Shown in pieces: positions 16,912 through 26,744 of a DNA stretch of 64,000 nt. Where the stretch lies: assembly GCF_902705875.1 (NCBI RefSeq), contig NZ_CACSIK010000001.1, forward strand, positions 1,419,994 to 1,483,993, read 5' to 3'. This DNA is from Zhongshania aliphaticivorans. GTDB lineage: Bacteria; Pseudomonadota; Gammaproteobacteria; Pseudomonadales; Spongiibacteraceae. The stretch's first letter is position 1, and every line of letters begins with the position of its first letter. The notes below the pieces were generated by a model. It saw nothing but the letters and a program-made list of their open reading frames with translations. It ran no database searches and had not been told where the DNA came from. A program made the translations under genes and the position numbers.

Positions 16912-19530
16912 ATGCACGACTGGACGGAATCCAGAGACAGCAAGCTTAGCACTAAAAAGCACCGCACCGTACTGAATATTGCGATAGTGGTATTAACGTT
17001 GCTGCTGGTGACCTTAGTTGCTGGCCAAGCCTACTTCCTCCGCAAGGCAGAGCTACAGTCAACGTCAAAGGCGGTTGCAGAACAGCTTGATGACAGAGAG
17101 AGTGCTTTGCTTGAGCTTGACCGTGTCCTAGCTCGTGGTGCGATTCTCCATGAGTTCTCCGCGGTATATTTTGCTAATAATAAATCTCAGATAGAGGTTG
17201 TTCGGAGTCGTTTAGCTCGGGGACGAGAACTCCTGCTGGGAGAAAGCTTGCAGTTGTTTCCAAAACAAGATGTTCAAGACCTCGTGTGGATGCTGTCCCT
17301 TTACCTCTCGTATCAAACGGATGCGGGCGAGCATTTAGTAGACCTTGCTGTACCCTTAAACCCAGAAGCAGATAGTGTGAATTTACAAAACGGATTGCAA
17401 GCGCTGCGTAAATATCAAGGGGACTGGGTGTCGGGCTTAGCATTATCAGTGCTTGATCAGCGTAAAGAATGGCGCCAACAAAGTCTGTTTATTGCGACGT
17501 TAGCCTTTCTATGTTTCCTCCCTTTCATTCCCGGTGTCTATGTTTCTCGTCGCTTTGCGCGGGAACATCAATTTATGCTGGAGACTAGTAAGTATCTTAA
17601 TCGTTTAATTGATTCGTTGCCCGGTGTGGTGATATTAGCCAATCGAAGTGGAAGCGTTGTTGCCGCTAGCCAGTCTGCGGCCAATTTTCTTAGGTACTCG
17701 GTTGACGAGTTGTCGCATATGGAAGTTTCAGCACTACTCCCCAAGCGTTTTCGTCAGCAATATAAATTATTTAGTCAGCATCATATGGATGCGGGGCGAG
17801 ATCGAGAGGGACGCGCTAGCAAGGGACGTGAGCTGTTGTTTGTGACCTCGGATGGTGATGAGCTACCAGTTGAACTGTTTTTTGGTGATTTTGAAACTGC
17901 GGATGGCGATATTCTTGTTCTTTGTTTGCACGATGTTTCCGAGCGTCGGTATTTATATCAGCAGTATCAACACTCCCAAAAACGCTTTGAAATGGCCATG
18001 ATGGCGTCGCGTGACGGTCTGTGGGATTGGGATATGCAGACGGATTCGGTGTTTTTTAGTCCGGCATGGTTACAAATGACTGGGATTCGCGGAGGTCAGC
18101 CCCTCGATGGCCGAGCTATATTTGATGACAGTATTCATCCTGAAGATCGCCCGCGAGTTAGAGCAGCAATAGAGGAATTTATTAAAAGCGATGAAACTTT
18201 GTTTAGGGATGAGCACCGTTTACGCCGAAGGGATGGTTCCGTGCGGGATACCGTCACTCGAGCTTGTGCGCAACGAGATAATTCAGGTCAGGTTTTGCGC
18301 ATTGTGGGCATGCACTCTGATGTAACCCATTTTAAAGAGGCAGAGCGCGAGGTTAGGCGTTTAAACCGAAGTTTGGAAGATCGAGTTCGCTTGCGGACAC
18401 AGCAGTTAGAAAGTGCGCTATTGCAGGCTGAATCGGCAAATCGTGCAAAGGCAACGTTTTTAGCCGTTATGGGGCATGAGATACGCACCCCCATGAATGG
18501 CGTTATTGGTATGGCGGATCTGCTCAGTAAAACTAAGTTAGACCGTGAGCAATGGATGATGGTGGATACCGTGCGGCGGTCATCCATCGGCTTACTAGGA
18601 ACACTAGATAATGTGTTGGATTATTCTGCTCTTGAGTCTGGTGATGTAGAGTTGAATGTTGAGAATATTCAGTTGGTAGAGTTTGTTGAAGGGGTGGCAG
18701 ATGAATTTGCAGATACTGTCGCAAGGAACAAGCTTAGCTTTGTTCTACATGTTGACCCTAACGTACCTACGGCTGTGTTCGCAGATGCAGCACGGTTGCG
18801 TAAGATCATTGTTATCTTATTGGAAAACGCCATAAAATTTACTAACTCTATGTCTAGCGACGGGCTTATTCAATTACGTATGAGTGCAGTAGAAGGTGGC
18901 GGTGAGCCCCGGCAACGAGTGGAATTTGAAGTGATTGACAATGGCATTGGCGTGTCGGGCGAAATGCGTAAGCAGTTATTTAAACCCTTTATGCTGGAAG
19001 AGAATAGCCGAGCTCGACGCTTTGGTGGCGCAGGCCTAGGTTTGGCTATTACTGCTCGTTTATTGCGGTTAATGGGTGGTGATATTGCCTTGGATGAGGC
19101 CTATACGAAGGGCAGTCGTTTTGTGTTTTCCATTCCATTTACGGTGGATGCAGGGGCTAGGCGTATTGCAATTGGTGGAGATGCGACGGTTTTCGCTAAT
19201 TTGGGTGAGGGGCTGCTAAAAGAGTCAATTGAGGCAGCGCTAGCGCTTGGTGGACGTGACGTTCATTGGGTGTATTCCACTACCGAGTTGGCTGAACAAA
19301 TTAAGACATTAGATGCAAAAAATAGTGTATTTATTGCGACAGATGAGCTGGAAGATAGCCTCAATGAATATTGCAAGAAAGCGGGGGTGAGAGTGCTGCT
19401 TATTTCACCTAGGCCCGTTCGTGGTCAGGCAAAGGAGGCAAGCAAAGTGTACTGTAATCCTCTGTTGCCATCGGCACTGGTACGGGCAGTGGAGTTTAAG
19501 CCACGACTACTTGCGATAGGAAAAACCTAA
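16912..19530 (+). CDS. Membrane PAS-domain sensor histidine kinase with degenerate C-terminal domain
   Basis: This is an 872-residue kinase. Transmembrane segments lie at about 21-43 and 191-210 and bracket a periplasmic sensor region of ~147 residues. Two PAS domains follow (about 225-345 and 355-478; the second contains the DGLWDWDM signature). Next come a coiled linker, a HisKA domain with the phospho-acceptor H522 in GHEIRTPMNG, and an HATPase domain with DNGIGVSG and GGAGLGLAI boxes. The last ~125 residues have alternating beta/alpha segments like a receiver domain, but I see no DD pair or phospho-acceptor Asp in the usual places. No response regulator gene is adjacent, so it is an orphan. 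Confidence 0.9.
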   Translation: MHDWTESRDSKLSTKKHRTVLNIAIVVLTLLLVTLVAGQAYFLRKAELQSTSKAVAEQLDDRESALLELDRVLARGAILHEFSAVYFANNKSQIEVVRSRLARGRELLLGESLQLFPKQDVQDLVWMLSLYLSYQTDAGEHLVDLAVPLNPEADSVNLQNGLQALRKYQGDWVSGLALSVLDQRKEWRQQSLFIATLAFLCFLPFIPGVYVSRRFAREHQFMLETSKYLNRLIDSLPGVVILANRSGSVVAASQSAANFLRYSVDELSHMEVSALLPKRFRQQYKLFSQHHMDAGRDREGRASKGRELLFVTSDGDELPVELFFGDFETADGDILVLCLHDVSERRYLYQQYQHSQKRFEMAMMASRDGLWDWDMQTDSVFFSPAWLQMTGIRGGQPLDGRAIFDDSIHPEDRPRVRAAIEEFIKSDETLFRDEHRLRRRDGSVRDTVTRACAQRDNSGQVLRIVGMHSDVTHFKEAEREVRRLNRSLEDRVRLRTQQLESALLQAESANRAKATFLAVMGHEIRTPMNGVIGMADLLSKTKLDREQWMMVDTVRRSSIGLLGTLDNVLDYSALESGDVELNVENIQLVEFVEGVADEFADTVARNKLSFVLHVDPNVPTAVFADAARLRKIIVILLENAIKFTNSMSSDGLIQLRMSAVEGGGEPRQRVEFEVIDNGIGVSGEMRKQLFKPFMLEENSRARRFGGAGLGLAITARLLRLMGGDIALDEAYTKGSRFVFSIPFTVDAGARRIAIGGDATVFANLGEGLLKESIEAALALGGRDVHWVYSTTELAEQIKTLDAKNSVFIATDELEDSLNEYCKKAGVRVLLISPRPVRGQAKEASKVYCNPLLPSALVRAVEFKPRLLAIGKT

Positions 19531-19552
19531 CCACAGCAGTGCCGCGGTTAGG
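19521..19552 (-). terminator. Intrinsic terminator of the soluble csp gene
   Basis: On the minus strand CCTAACC pairs with GGTTAGG and is followed by five T residues. The stem covers the stop codon of the converging histidine kinase gene, so the two 3' ends share the structure. Confidence 0.8.
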
Positions 19553-19558
19553 TATTAT

Positions 19559-19768
19559 TTAGATCTTGGTTACATCTTCAGCCTGCAGTCCCTTGGGGCC
19601 ATCAATCAAGTTAAACTCAACGGCTTGGCCTTCGTCCAAGGTACGATAACCTTCGCCACGAATAGAGCGAAAGTGAACAAACACGTCATTGCCCTCGCTG
19701 TGGGTAATAAACCCAAAGCCCTTAGCGTTATTAAACCATTTAACCGTACCAGAAACTCGGTCGCTCAT
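19559..19768 (-). CDS. Cold-shock protein, CspA family
   Basis: This 69-residue single cold-shock domain has RNP1 (KGFGFI) and RNP2 (VFVHF), followed by the [10 protein letters not shown] loop and the terminal QAEDVTKI strand. It is an RNA chaperone or antiterminator type of protein. The GAGGAAG ribosome binding site is strong. The domain closely resembles the C-terminal domain of the membrane-anchored protein encoded at 16200-16592, including the shared FRSIRG stretch, suggesting a common origin. Confidence 0.94.
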   Translation of the reverse strand: MSDRVSGTVKWFNNAKGFGFITHSEGNDVFVHFRSIRGEGYRTLDEGQAVEFNLIDGPKGLQAEDVTKI

Positions 19769-19989
19769 TGCTCTTCCTCGTTGAGTTGATGATTAGATTG
19801 GGTGAAAACGGGAGGGTTTTTGTATTGCTAGAATCTGATTGGAAATACTTGGAGGTAACGCGTCTAGGGAGTATTGGCAGGGAATAGGTGCAAAAACAGC
19901 AAGTTTTGCCAAGGATCAGCATTGATATCTGCGCGATGTTTTTTCTAGCAACCATTACATTAGGGCGAAGATCAGATTCGTTGTGAGCT

Positions 19990-20040
19990 CTACTATAACG
20001 GCTTTAGCAGTTTTGTCTATGCCTTGGCGCGTTATAGTAG
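19990..20040. repeat. 11-bp inverted repeat after valS
   Basis: CTACTATAACG and CGTTATAGTAG are perfect inverted copies 29 bases apart, with partly paired inner GCTTTAGC/GCCTTGGC. It lies 15 bases past the valS stop on the minus strand. No T tract is present. It may define the valS transcript end. Confidence 0.6.
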
Positions 20041-20054
20041 ATTTTGATCGCCTC

Positions 20055-22922
20055 TTAAAGCGTTTTTATGGTTTGCATTTGTTCGCTGAGCTTTTCAAGG
20101 GCGGCTTGTTGAGCGCTGAGTTTTTCCTGTTCTTTGGCAACGACCTCGGCAGGCGCCTTGGCCAAGAATCCAGCGTTATTGAGCTTGCCTTGTAAGCGTT
20201 GTATCTCTTTGTTGAGTTTCTGCACTTCTTTTTCGAGACGTGCGATTTCAGCACTTTTGTCGATTAAACCTGACATGGGCACCAATACTTCCATGGAACC
20301 TACCAGTTGGGTGGCCGACATGGGGGCTTCGTCATCGGCAGAAAGCCATTTGATTTCTGCAAGTTTGGCAAGTTTTGTGAGTGACTGACGGGTGCTATTT
20401 AAACGTCGAAGGTCTTCATCGCTACCATTTTTTAATAATAGTGAGAGCGCTTTCGATGGTGGTACATTCATTTCACCACGAATATTGCGAATAGCGAGCA
20501 TCACCTGCTTAAGCCATTCTACGTCGGCGATGGCGGCGTTATCGATTTTGTCGTTTACCGCCAGTGGGTATGCCTGCAGCATGATGGTGTCATTGCCAGC
20601 TGAAAAATTTACCCCCGCGATTGGGGCAACGCGCTGCCAAATCTCTTCGGTGATAAACGGCATGAAAGGGTGGGCCATTCTAAGGGTGGCTTCCAATACC
20701 CGGATGAGGGTTTGGCGGGTGCCACGTTTAGCTTCAAGGCTGGCGTCATCATCCCATAAGATAGGTTTAGAGAGTTCTAAGTACCAGTCGCAATACTCAT
20801 TCCAAATAAACTCGTAGATCGCTTGAGAGGCGTGGTCTAGTCGATACGTTGCCATCGCTTCTGCAATAGTTAGCTCGGTCTGTTGTAAGCGGGAAATAAT
20901 CCAGCGATCGGCTAAGCCAAGTTCAACCGCTTCGCCATTAACGCCGCAATCTTGTTCTTCGGTATTCATTAGCACGTAGCGGGCGGCGTTCCAGATCTTA
21001 TTGCAAAAGTTACGATAGCCCTCCAAGCGTCGCATATCCCAGTTAATGTCTCGGCCGGTTGACGCAAGCGAAAACAAGGTAAAGCGCAGTGCGTCAGTGC
21101 CGTGAGCGCCAATGCCTTCTGGGAATGTGGTGCGGGTGGCCTTGGCAATCTTTTCGGCAAGCTGGGGTTGCATCATATTGCCGCAGCGTTTTTCTAGCAG
21201 TGCGTCTAATTCAATCCCGTCAATCATGTCTAAGGGGTCGAGAACATTCCCTTTTGACTTTGACATTTTTTGACCTTGTTCGTCGCGAATAAGGCCGGTG
21301 ACGTAAACGGTTTTAAAGGGTACCTGTGGCTTGCCGTCTTGGTCTTTATTGAAATGCATGGTCATCATAATCATTCGGGCAACCCAGAAGAAAATGATAT
21401 CAAAACCAGTAACGAGCACGTCGGTGGGGTGGAATGTCTTTAAACGTTCGGTTTGTTCCGGCCAGCCCAAGGTGCCAAATGTCCACAATGCTGAGCTAAA
21501 CCAGGTGTCCAATACATCATCATCTTGGTTTAGCGTGAGGTCTTCGGGAAGCGAATACTTGGTTCTGGCTTCGGCTTCATTGCGGGCAACATAGATATTG
21601 CCTTCGCTGTCATACCATGCGGGAATGCGGTGTCCCCACCACAATTGACGAGAAATACACCAGTCTTGGATGTCACGCATCCAGCTAAAGTACATGTTTT
21701 CATATTGTTTGGGTACAAACTCAATGCGGCCGTCTTCAACTGCTTCAATAGCGGGTTTAGCCAGCTCTGCCGTTGCCACAAACCACTGATCGGTAAGCAT
21801 GGGTTCAATTACCAAGCCTGAGCGATCGCCTCGTGGCACTTTTAGAGCGTGATCGTCCACTTTTTCTAACAGGCCGGCTTTTTCTAAGTCGTGGACTATT
21901 GCTGTTCGGGCAGCATAGCGGTCGAGATTGGCATAGCTTGAGGGAAGGGTGTTATCAAGATCAGTATTTTCAGAGCTATCGCTATTAAAAATTTCAGCTT
22001 GGCTGCGAATGGCTGCGTCTTTGTCGAGAATATTGATCATTGGCAGCTTGTGGCGCTGGCCGACAGCGTAATCATTAAAATCGTGCGCGGGTGTGATTTT
22101 AACGCAGCCGGTACCAAACTCTCGGTCTACATAGTCATCAGCTACGATGGGGATTAATCGTCCTACCAGTGGCAATTCAATGAACTTGCCAATCAGGGAG
22201 GTGTAGCGCTCATCTTTGGGATTAACTGCAACGGCGGTGTCACCCAACATGGTTTCTGGGCGGGTGGTGGCAACCACTAAGTAGTTTTTGCCATCGCTGG
22301 TAGTAGCGCCATCACTGAGGGGGTAGCGGAAATGCCACATAAAGCCCTTTTCGTCGGTGTTTTCGACTTCGAGGTCAGAAATGGCCGTGTGTAATTTTGG
22401 GTCCCAGTTAACAAGACGCTTACCACGATATATGAGTTTGTCATCATATAGGCGAACAAAGACTTCTTGAACGGCCTTGTAGAAGCCGTCGTCCATGGTG
22501 AAGCGTTCATGGTTCCAGTCTACAGAGGCACCGAGGCGTCTCAATTGTCGAGTAATCGTGCCACCGGATTCTTCTTTCCATTCCCACACTTTATCTAAAA
22601 AAGCATCGCGACCAAGATCGTGCCGCGTTTGTCCGGTTTCGGCAGCGAGTTTGCGCTCAACTAACATTTGAGTAGCAATACCTGCGTGGTCGGTACCGAC
22701 TTGCCACAGTGCATTTTGACCTTGCATACGATGGTAGCGGGTTAGGGCATCCATGATGGAATCTTGGAAGGCATGGCCCATATGTAAACTGCCAGTGACA
22801 TTGGGTGGCGGAATCATAATGGTGTAGGCGTCGCCTTTACCCTGCGGCGAAAAATAGCCCTTTTCTTCCCAGTTTTGGTACCACTTGGTTTCGATGTCTG
22901 CGGGTTGAAATGTCTTATCCAT
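20055..22922 (-). CDS. valS: Valine-tRNA ligase
   Basis: This 955-residue class I synthetase has the HIGH motif in [15 protein letters not shown] (near residues 38-52) and the KMSKS loop in [14 protein letters not shown] (about 553-566). The editing CP1 domain includes the [17 protein letters not shown] block. An anticodon-binding domain and a C-terminal coiled coil ([19 protein letters not shown]) typical of ValS complete it. The full length is normal. It follows holC and a small acidic gene, the usual pseudomonad-type order. The ribosome binding site is weak. Confidence 0.97.
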   Translation of the reverse strand: MDKTFQPADIETKWYQNWEEKGYFSPQGKGDAYTIMIPPPNVTGSLHMGHAFQDSIMDALTRYHRMQGQNALWQVGTDHAGIATQMLVERKLAAETGQTRHDLGRDAFLDKVWEWKEESGGTITRQLRRLGASVDWNHERFTMDDGFYKAVQEVFVRLYDDKLIYRGKRLVNWDPKLHTAISDLEVENTDEKGFMWHFRYPLSDGATTSDGKNYLVVATTRPETMLGDTAVAVNPKDERYTSLIGKFIELPLVGRLIPIVADDYVDREFGTGCVKITPAHDFNDYAVGQRHKLPMINILDKDAAIRSQAEIFNSDSSENTDLDNTLPSSYANLDRYAARTAIVHDLEKAGLLEKVDDHALKVPRGDRSGLVIEPMLTDQWFVATAELAKPAIEAVEDGRIEFVPKQYENMYFSWMRDIQDWCISRQLWWGHRIPAWYDSEGNIYVARNEAEARTKYSLPEDLTLNQDDDVLDTWFSSALWTFGTLGWPEQTERLKTFHPTDVLVTGFDIIFFWVARMIMMTMHFNKDQDGKPQVPFKTVYVTGLIRDEQGQKMSKSKGNVLDPLDMIDGIELDALLEKRCGNMMQPQLAEKIAKATRTTFPEGIGAHGTDALRFTLFSLASTGRDINWDMRRLEGYRNFCNKIWNAARYVLMNTEEQDCGVNGEAVELGLADRWIISRLQQTELTIAEAMATYRLDHASQAIYEFIWNEYCDWYLELSKPILWDDDASLEAKRGTRQTLIRVLEATLRMAHPFMPFITEEIWQRVAPIAGVNFSAGNDTIMLQAYPLAVNDKIDNAAIADVEWLKQVMLAIRNIRGEMNVPPSKALSLLLKNGSDEDLRRLNSTRQSLTKLAKLAEIKWLSADDEAPMSATQLVGSMEVLVPMSGLIDKSAEIARLEKEVQKLNKEIQRLQGKLNNAGFLAKAPAEVVAKEQEKLSAQQAALEKLSEQMQTIKTL

Positions 22923-23084
22923 TGGGTCTCAGTGTGGCGTGTTGGCCTGATGTTCAGGCGGTGTTGTTGGTAGCCGCGCAGTTTACGAATCAGTGCGGTG
23001 GGGCGGCGACGAAAAGCCGCTAAGTATACTTAGTTTTGGGTGAACAGGCCAAATAGGCCGCTAATTTTCCTTGTCGATAAGGAT

Positions 23085-23498
23085 TTAATTATTTTTGTCT
23101 GGGTGGGAGTGCCAGCGGTCTAGTGTTACATCATCAAGCTTCATAAGCCGCTTGCGAAGTTCGGACTCTATTTCGGGCATCATGGCGTCAATGACTTCTT
23201 GGATGAAAATGTCACGCTCAAAGTTATTGTCGTCGGAATAGGCAATCGTGAATTCTGTATTTGCGGGCTGAGGTTGAGGGTGACTGGGGTCAATAATTTC
23301 AGTTATTGACGGCGTGGCTACGTTTTCCGTTTGGCTTGCGGTGGTGCTGAGTTCTGGCTCATCGGCAGCACGGTCGAGATCGTCTTCGATAATATCGTCA
23401 AGTACCGGAATAATTGATAAGTCGATGTCGCGGGGCTTGTGTAATGCCGCTTTTATTTCTTCTAGCTCGCCCAGCAGTGGGCCCTTTTCCTTTGTCAT
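23085..23498 (-). CDS. Small acidic protein between holC and valS, unknown function
   Basis: This is a 137-residue acidic protein. It has a short N-terminal helix (LLGELEEIKAAL), an IPVLDDIIEDD segment, a disordered Thr/Pro/Glu middle, and a C-terminal helix (IQEVIDAMMPEIESELRKRL). A hypothetical protein of similar design occupies the same place in Pseudomonas (between holC and valS), so the position appears conserved; that recollection is from memory. It begins five bases after the holC stop, so it is probably translated with holC. A DNA polymerase or replication role is a guess from context only. Confidence 0.72.
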   Translation of the reverse strand: MTKEKGPLLGELEEIKAALHKPRDIDLSIIPVLDDIIEDDLDRAADEPELSTTASQTENVATPSITEIIDPSHPQPQPANTEFTIAYSDDNNFERDIFIQEVIDAMMPEIESELRKRLMKLDDVTLDRWHSHPDKNN

Positions 23499-23503
23499 GG
23501 GAG

Positions 23504-23926
23504 TTACCCTGATATGTTGTGAGTATTTAAGGGGTATCCGCGGGTTTTATAGAAGCTATATCTTTCTCGAGAAGCGCTAAGGCAGCCGTCTTCTTGACTA
23601 ACAATTTCTGCAAGACGTTTAAAACGACTAAAAAACATGGGTACTTGCTTTGCAAGATTGATAAATACATCGCAATGTTCACCGGCATGTTCTCCACAGC
23701 CTACTAGAACTGGGTTTTGGTCAGCTGGATGACAGCTATGGGGGACAAAACTCTCGGCGCGGTATTGCCATAACATGGTGTCGATGGCTTCTGCGGCAGT
23801 CACATCGTCGCAGTGTACATATACTTTATGTCCTGCTCGCCATGCTTTTTCAGTTAGGCGGCATGCGTAATGCATTGCCGCTTCACTGCTGTTTTGCTGA
23901 AGGATATGAAAATCAATCCGGGTCAT
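23504..23926 (-). CDS. holC: DNA polymerase III chi subunit
   Basis: This 140-residue clamp-loader accessory subunit links the psi subunit and single-strand binding protein. The N-terminus (RIDFHILQQNSSEAAMHYACRLTEKA) and the central VYVHCDD, LWQYRAESFVPH and NLAKQVPMFFSRFKRLAEIV segments are diagnostic for HolC. It sits four bases after pepA in the common pepA-holC-valS arrangement, indicating cotranscription. Confidence 0.94.
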   Translation of the reverse strand: MTRIDFHILQQNSSEAAMHYACRLTEKAWRAGHKVYVHCDDVTAAEAIDTMLWQYRAESFVPHSCHPADQNPVLVGCGEHAGEHCDVFINLAKQVPMFFSRFKRLAEIVSQEDGCLSASRERYSFYKTRGYPLNTHNISG

Positions 23927-23930
23927 TTAT

Positions 23931-25412
23931 CTACTTGCCAACTTTACTTGCGAGATATTGGCACAGTAATGCGACAGGGCGTCCTGTGGCACCTTTATTT
24001 GCGCCGCTATTCCATGCCGCACCCGCGATATCCAAGTGGGCCCAACGGTAGTCTTTTGTGAAACGGGATAAAAAACAGGCCGCAGTAACGCTGCCGGCTT
24101 CCGGCCCGCCAATATTGGCGATATCTGCAAAATTACTATCAAGTTGTTGTTGGTAGTCATCCCAGAGCGGCATATGCCACGCACGGTCTTGAGCGAGCTT
24201 GCCTTGCTCAAGTAGCTCGGCTGCAAATTCGTCGCTATTGCTGAATAGGCCGCTGGCGTGTTTGCCCAGAGCGACAACACAGGCACCGGTTAAGGTGGCA
24301 ATATCAATAACGGATGCAGGCTTAAATTTACCAGCATAAGTGAGTGCATCGCACAGCACTAAGCGGCCTTCAGCATCGGTATTGAGGACTTCAATGGTCT
24401 GCCCAGACATGCTTTTGACAACATCACCTGGCTTTGTCGCATTGCCGTTAGGCATGTTCTCGGCGGCGGCAATAATACCAACCGCGTTCACTTTAAGGCC
24501 CATTTCTGCAATGGCATTCATTGTGCCTACAACACTTGCTGCACCGCACATATCATATTTCATCTCGTCCATCTTGGCGCCCGGTTTTAGGCTGATGCCG
24601 CCGGTGTCAAAGGTAATGCCTTTACCGACAAGGACGTGGGGTTTATCTGTTTTCTTGCCACCTTTGTGTTCAATGACAATAAGCCGAGCTGGCTGATCGG
24701 TGCCGGCGGTAACCGAGAGCAGGGAATGCATGCCCAGCTGAGACATTTTCTTTTCGTCTAGAACACTTACAGTGACGGAATCGTATTTGCGTCCAAGAGC
24801 ACGGGCTTCACTGGCAAGGTGATTCGGTGTGCAAATATTACCGGGTAAATCGCCAAGATTACGGGCGATATTAATACCTTTACCTATGCTAGCGCCGCTT
24901 TGGACTATATTGCGATTGGACTCTGTGTTTGGGCCTTGCAGAGTAACGCGGTGAATTGATAGTGCTGATTTTGGGTTGCTAAGGGTGGCGGTGTAACGAT
25001 AGCTGGCAGTGATGATCAGCTGTGAAATGCGTTGGTATTGCCAGCTAGATTTACGATCGGTGACGCTGGTTGCGTCAAGCATAATACTTATATCTTTACA
25101 GCCTGCTTTGGCTGCTTCTTTTATGCCTGCGTTAATGACCTTGTCAAATTCGCTGTCCTTTAACTCTGCTTTGTTACCGTTGCCAATAAGTAATAAGCGC
25201 TGAGCCTTTATTCCACTAACTGACGGTAAATAAAGTGTTTCAGCAACGTCACCATTAAAGTCGCCACGCTTTATCAATTGACTGATCGTGTTACCACTTG
25301 CGGAGTCTACGGCTTTGGCGATCTCTGCGTTCAATGAGCGATCAACAATGAGCATTAGGCAGTCGGTGGTAACGGTGGTGACATCTTTGCAGGGCTTTAA
25401 ACTAATTTGCAT
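23931..25412 (-). CDS. pepA: Leucyl aminopeptidase PepA
   Basis: This 493-residue M17 family two-metal aminopeptidase also acts in E. coli as a DNA-binding factor in plasmid recombination and carAB control. The C-terminal catalytic domain shows GKGITFDTGGISLKPGA (metal-binding Lys and Asp), MKYDMCGAASVVGT and the signature NTDAEGRLVLCDAL. The N-terminal regulatory domain is present. Full length matches the family. The promoter region lies in the 219-base divergent gap with lptF, the usual arrangement in gammaproteobacteria. Confidence 0.96.
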   Translation of the reverse strand: MQISLKPCKDVTTVTTDCLMLIVDRSLNAEIAKAVDSASGNTISQLIKRGDFNGDVAETLYLPSVSGIKAQRLLLIGNGNKAELKDSEFDKVINAGIKEAAKAGCKDISIMLDATSVTDRKSSWQYQRISQLIITASYRYTATLSNPKSALSIHRVTLQGPNTESNRNIVQSGASIGKGINIARNLGDLPGNICTPNHLASEARALGRKYDSVTVSVLDEKKMSQLGMHSLLSVTAGTDQPARLIVIEHKGGKKTDKPHVLVGKGITFDTGGISLKPGAKMDEMKYDMCGAASVVGTMNAIAEMGLKVNAVGIIAAAENMPNGNATKPGDVVKSMSGQTIEVLNTDAEGRLVLCDALTYAGKFKPASVIDIATLTGACVVALGKHASGLFSNSDEFAAELLEQGKLAQDRAWHMPLWDDYQQQLDSNFADIANIGGPEAGSVTAACFLSRFTKDYRWAHLDIAGAAWNSGANKGATGRPVALLCQYLASKVGK

Positions 25413-25631
25413 GGATATACTCGCAGACAGTGGAAAGAATGGTGATAATGCACGCCATTATATGATGACTTGTTAGCTGGGCTAAACATGGCGTTGCCAT
25501 CAAAATATTATAAGACTGTATTCTGAGCCTAGTGTAAAGGGTATCATCAGCGCGTGAAACAGTTACACGCAAAGACATGGCTTTCTAATGGGTGATTAGC
25601 ATGGCGGTATGACCGCTGGAGAACGGGTTGT

Positions 25632-26744
25632 TTGATTTTATTTAGGTACCTTACTAGCGAAATGCTAAAAACGGTGTTCGCCGTAACACTGACTCTGCTG
25701 GTTATTATTATGAGTGGCCGGTTTGTAAAATACCTTGGCCAAGCTGCGTCAGGGGACTTTGCCCCTGAAGTTTTGTTTTGGGTGATGATGTATCGCTTGC
25801 CCAATTTCCTTGAAGTTGTTCTTCCTCTCGGTCTGTTTATTGGTATTTTGCTTTCCTACGGGCGTTTATACGTCGATAGCGAGATGACGGTGATGAGTGC
25901 CTGCGGCATGAGTCGTCGACGTCTTCTCATCTATACCTTAATACCAGGCTTTATAACGGCAGCGATTGTTGGCTATGTCAGTTTAGTGGTGACACCTTCT
26001 GGTATTCAGGCCTATGTAGACCTGCTGGCTGAAAGCCGTTCTGAAATTGGTGTGAAGGCTGCGGTAGAAGGGCGCTTTAGAATTGATAAAGGAAGCGGTC
26101 GCGTTACTTATATTGAAAGTATTGATCGCAATGACCAAGTAATGAAGAGTGTCTTTATTGCCCAACCTGAGCCTATTGTCGATGGTGGTAGGCCTTTAAT
26201 GTCGCTGGTTACGGCAGCTCAGGGGCGTTTTGAAATTGATAGCAAGACCGGACAGCGTTATCTGATTTTGGATGATGGGGTGCGATACGTTGGCCAGTCC
26301 GGATTTATGGATTATCAGGTAACGAGTTTTTCTCAGCTCGATCAATTGATTAGAGATTCTGAAGTAAAAACCTACCGTCAAGAATTAGACGGTAAGAATA
26401 GTGCTGACCTGTGGAGATCTTCAGAATTAGAAGATATTGCCGCTATTCAATGGCGAATATCGCTAGGATTACTGGTGCCAGTAGCTGCGATTATTGCGGT
26501 GTCCTTGAGCAAAACCAATCATCGCCGTGGGCGTTACGGCAAGATGTTTCCAGCTTTTATGATTTATATGGTCTATTTGGTTTGTTTGAATGCCATTAGA
26601 GATGCGATTGCCAAGGGTGATTGGCCGGTTTTTCCTGGAATGTGGGTGGTGCATCTAGTGTTTTTAGTGCTCGGGCTGATTTTGCTCTACTGGGATAGCA
26701 TGCTACGACACTGGTGGTTAAATTGGAGGCGCCAGCGTGGGTAA
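25632..26744 (+). CDS. lptF: LPS export ABC transporter permease LptF
   Basis: This 370-residue inner-membrane permease pairs with LptG and LptB to extract lipopolysaccharide from the inner membrane. It has three N-terminal and three C-terminal transmembrane helices around a periplasmic jelly-roll domain. The TTG at 25632 gives the family start (ILFRYLTSEMLKT) and has GGAG ten bases upstream; no ATG matches as well. Divergent from pepA and overlapping lptG by 8 bases, so the two are translationally coupled. Confidence 0.94.
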   Translation: MILFRYLTSEMLKTVFAVTLTLLVIIMSGRFVKYLGQAASGDFAPEVLFWVMMYRLPNFLEVVLPLGLFIGILLSYGRLYVDSEMTVMSACGMSRRRLLIYTLIPGFITAAIVGYVSLVVTPSGIQAYVDLLAESRSEIGVKAAVEGRFRIDKGSGRVTYIESIDRNDQVMKSVFIAQPEPIVDGGRPLMSLVTAAQGRFEIDSKTGQRYLILDDGVRYVGQSGFMDYQVTSFSQLDQLIRDSEVKTYRQELDGKNSADLWRSSELEDIAAIQWRISLGLLVPVAAIIAVSLSKTNHRRGRYGKMFPAFMIYMVYLVCLNAIRDAIAKGDWPVFPGMWVVHLVFLVLGLILLYWDSMLRHWWLNWRRQRG

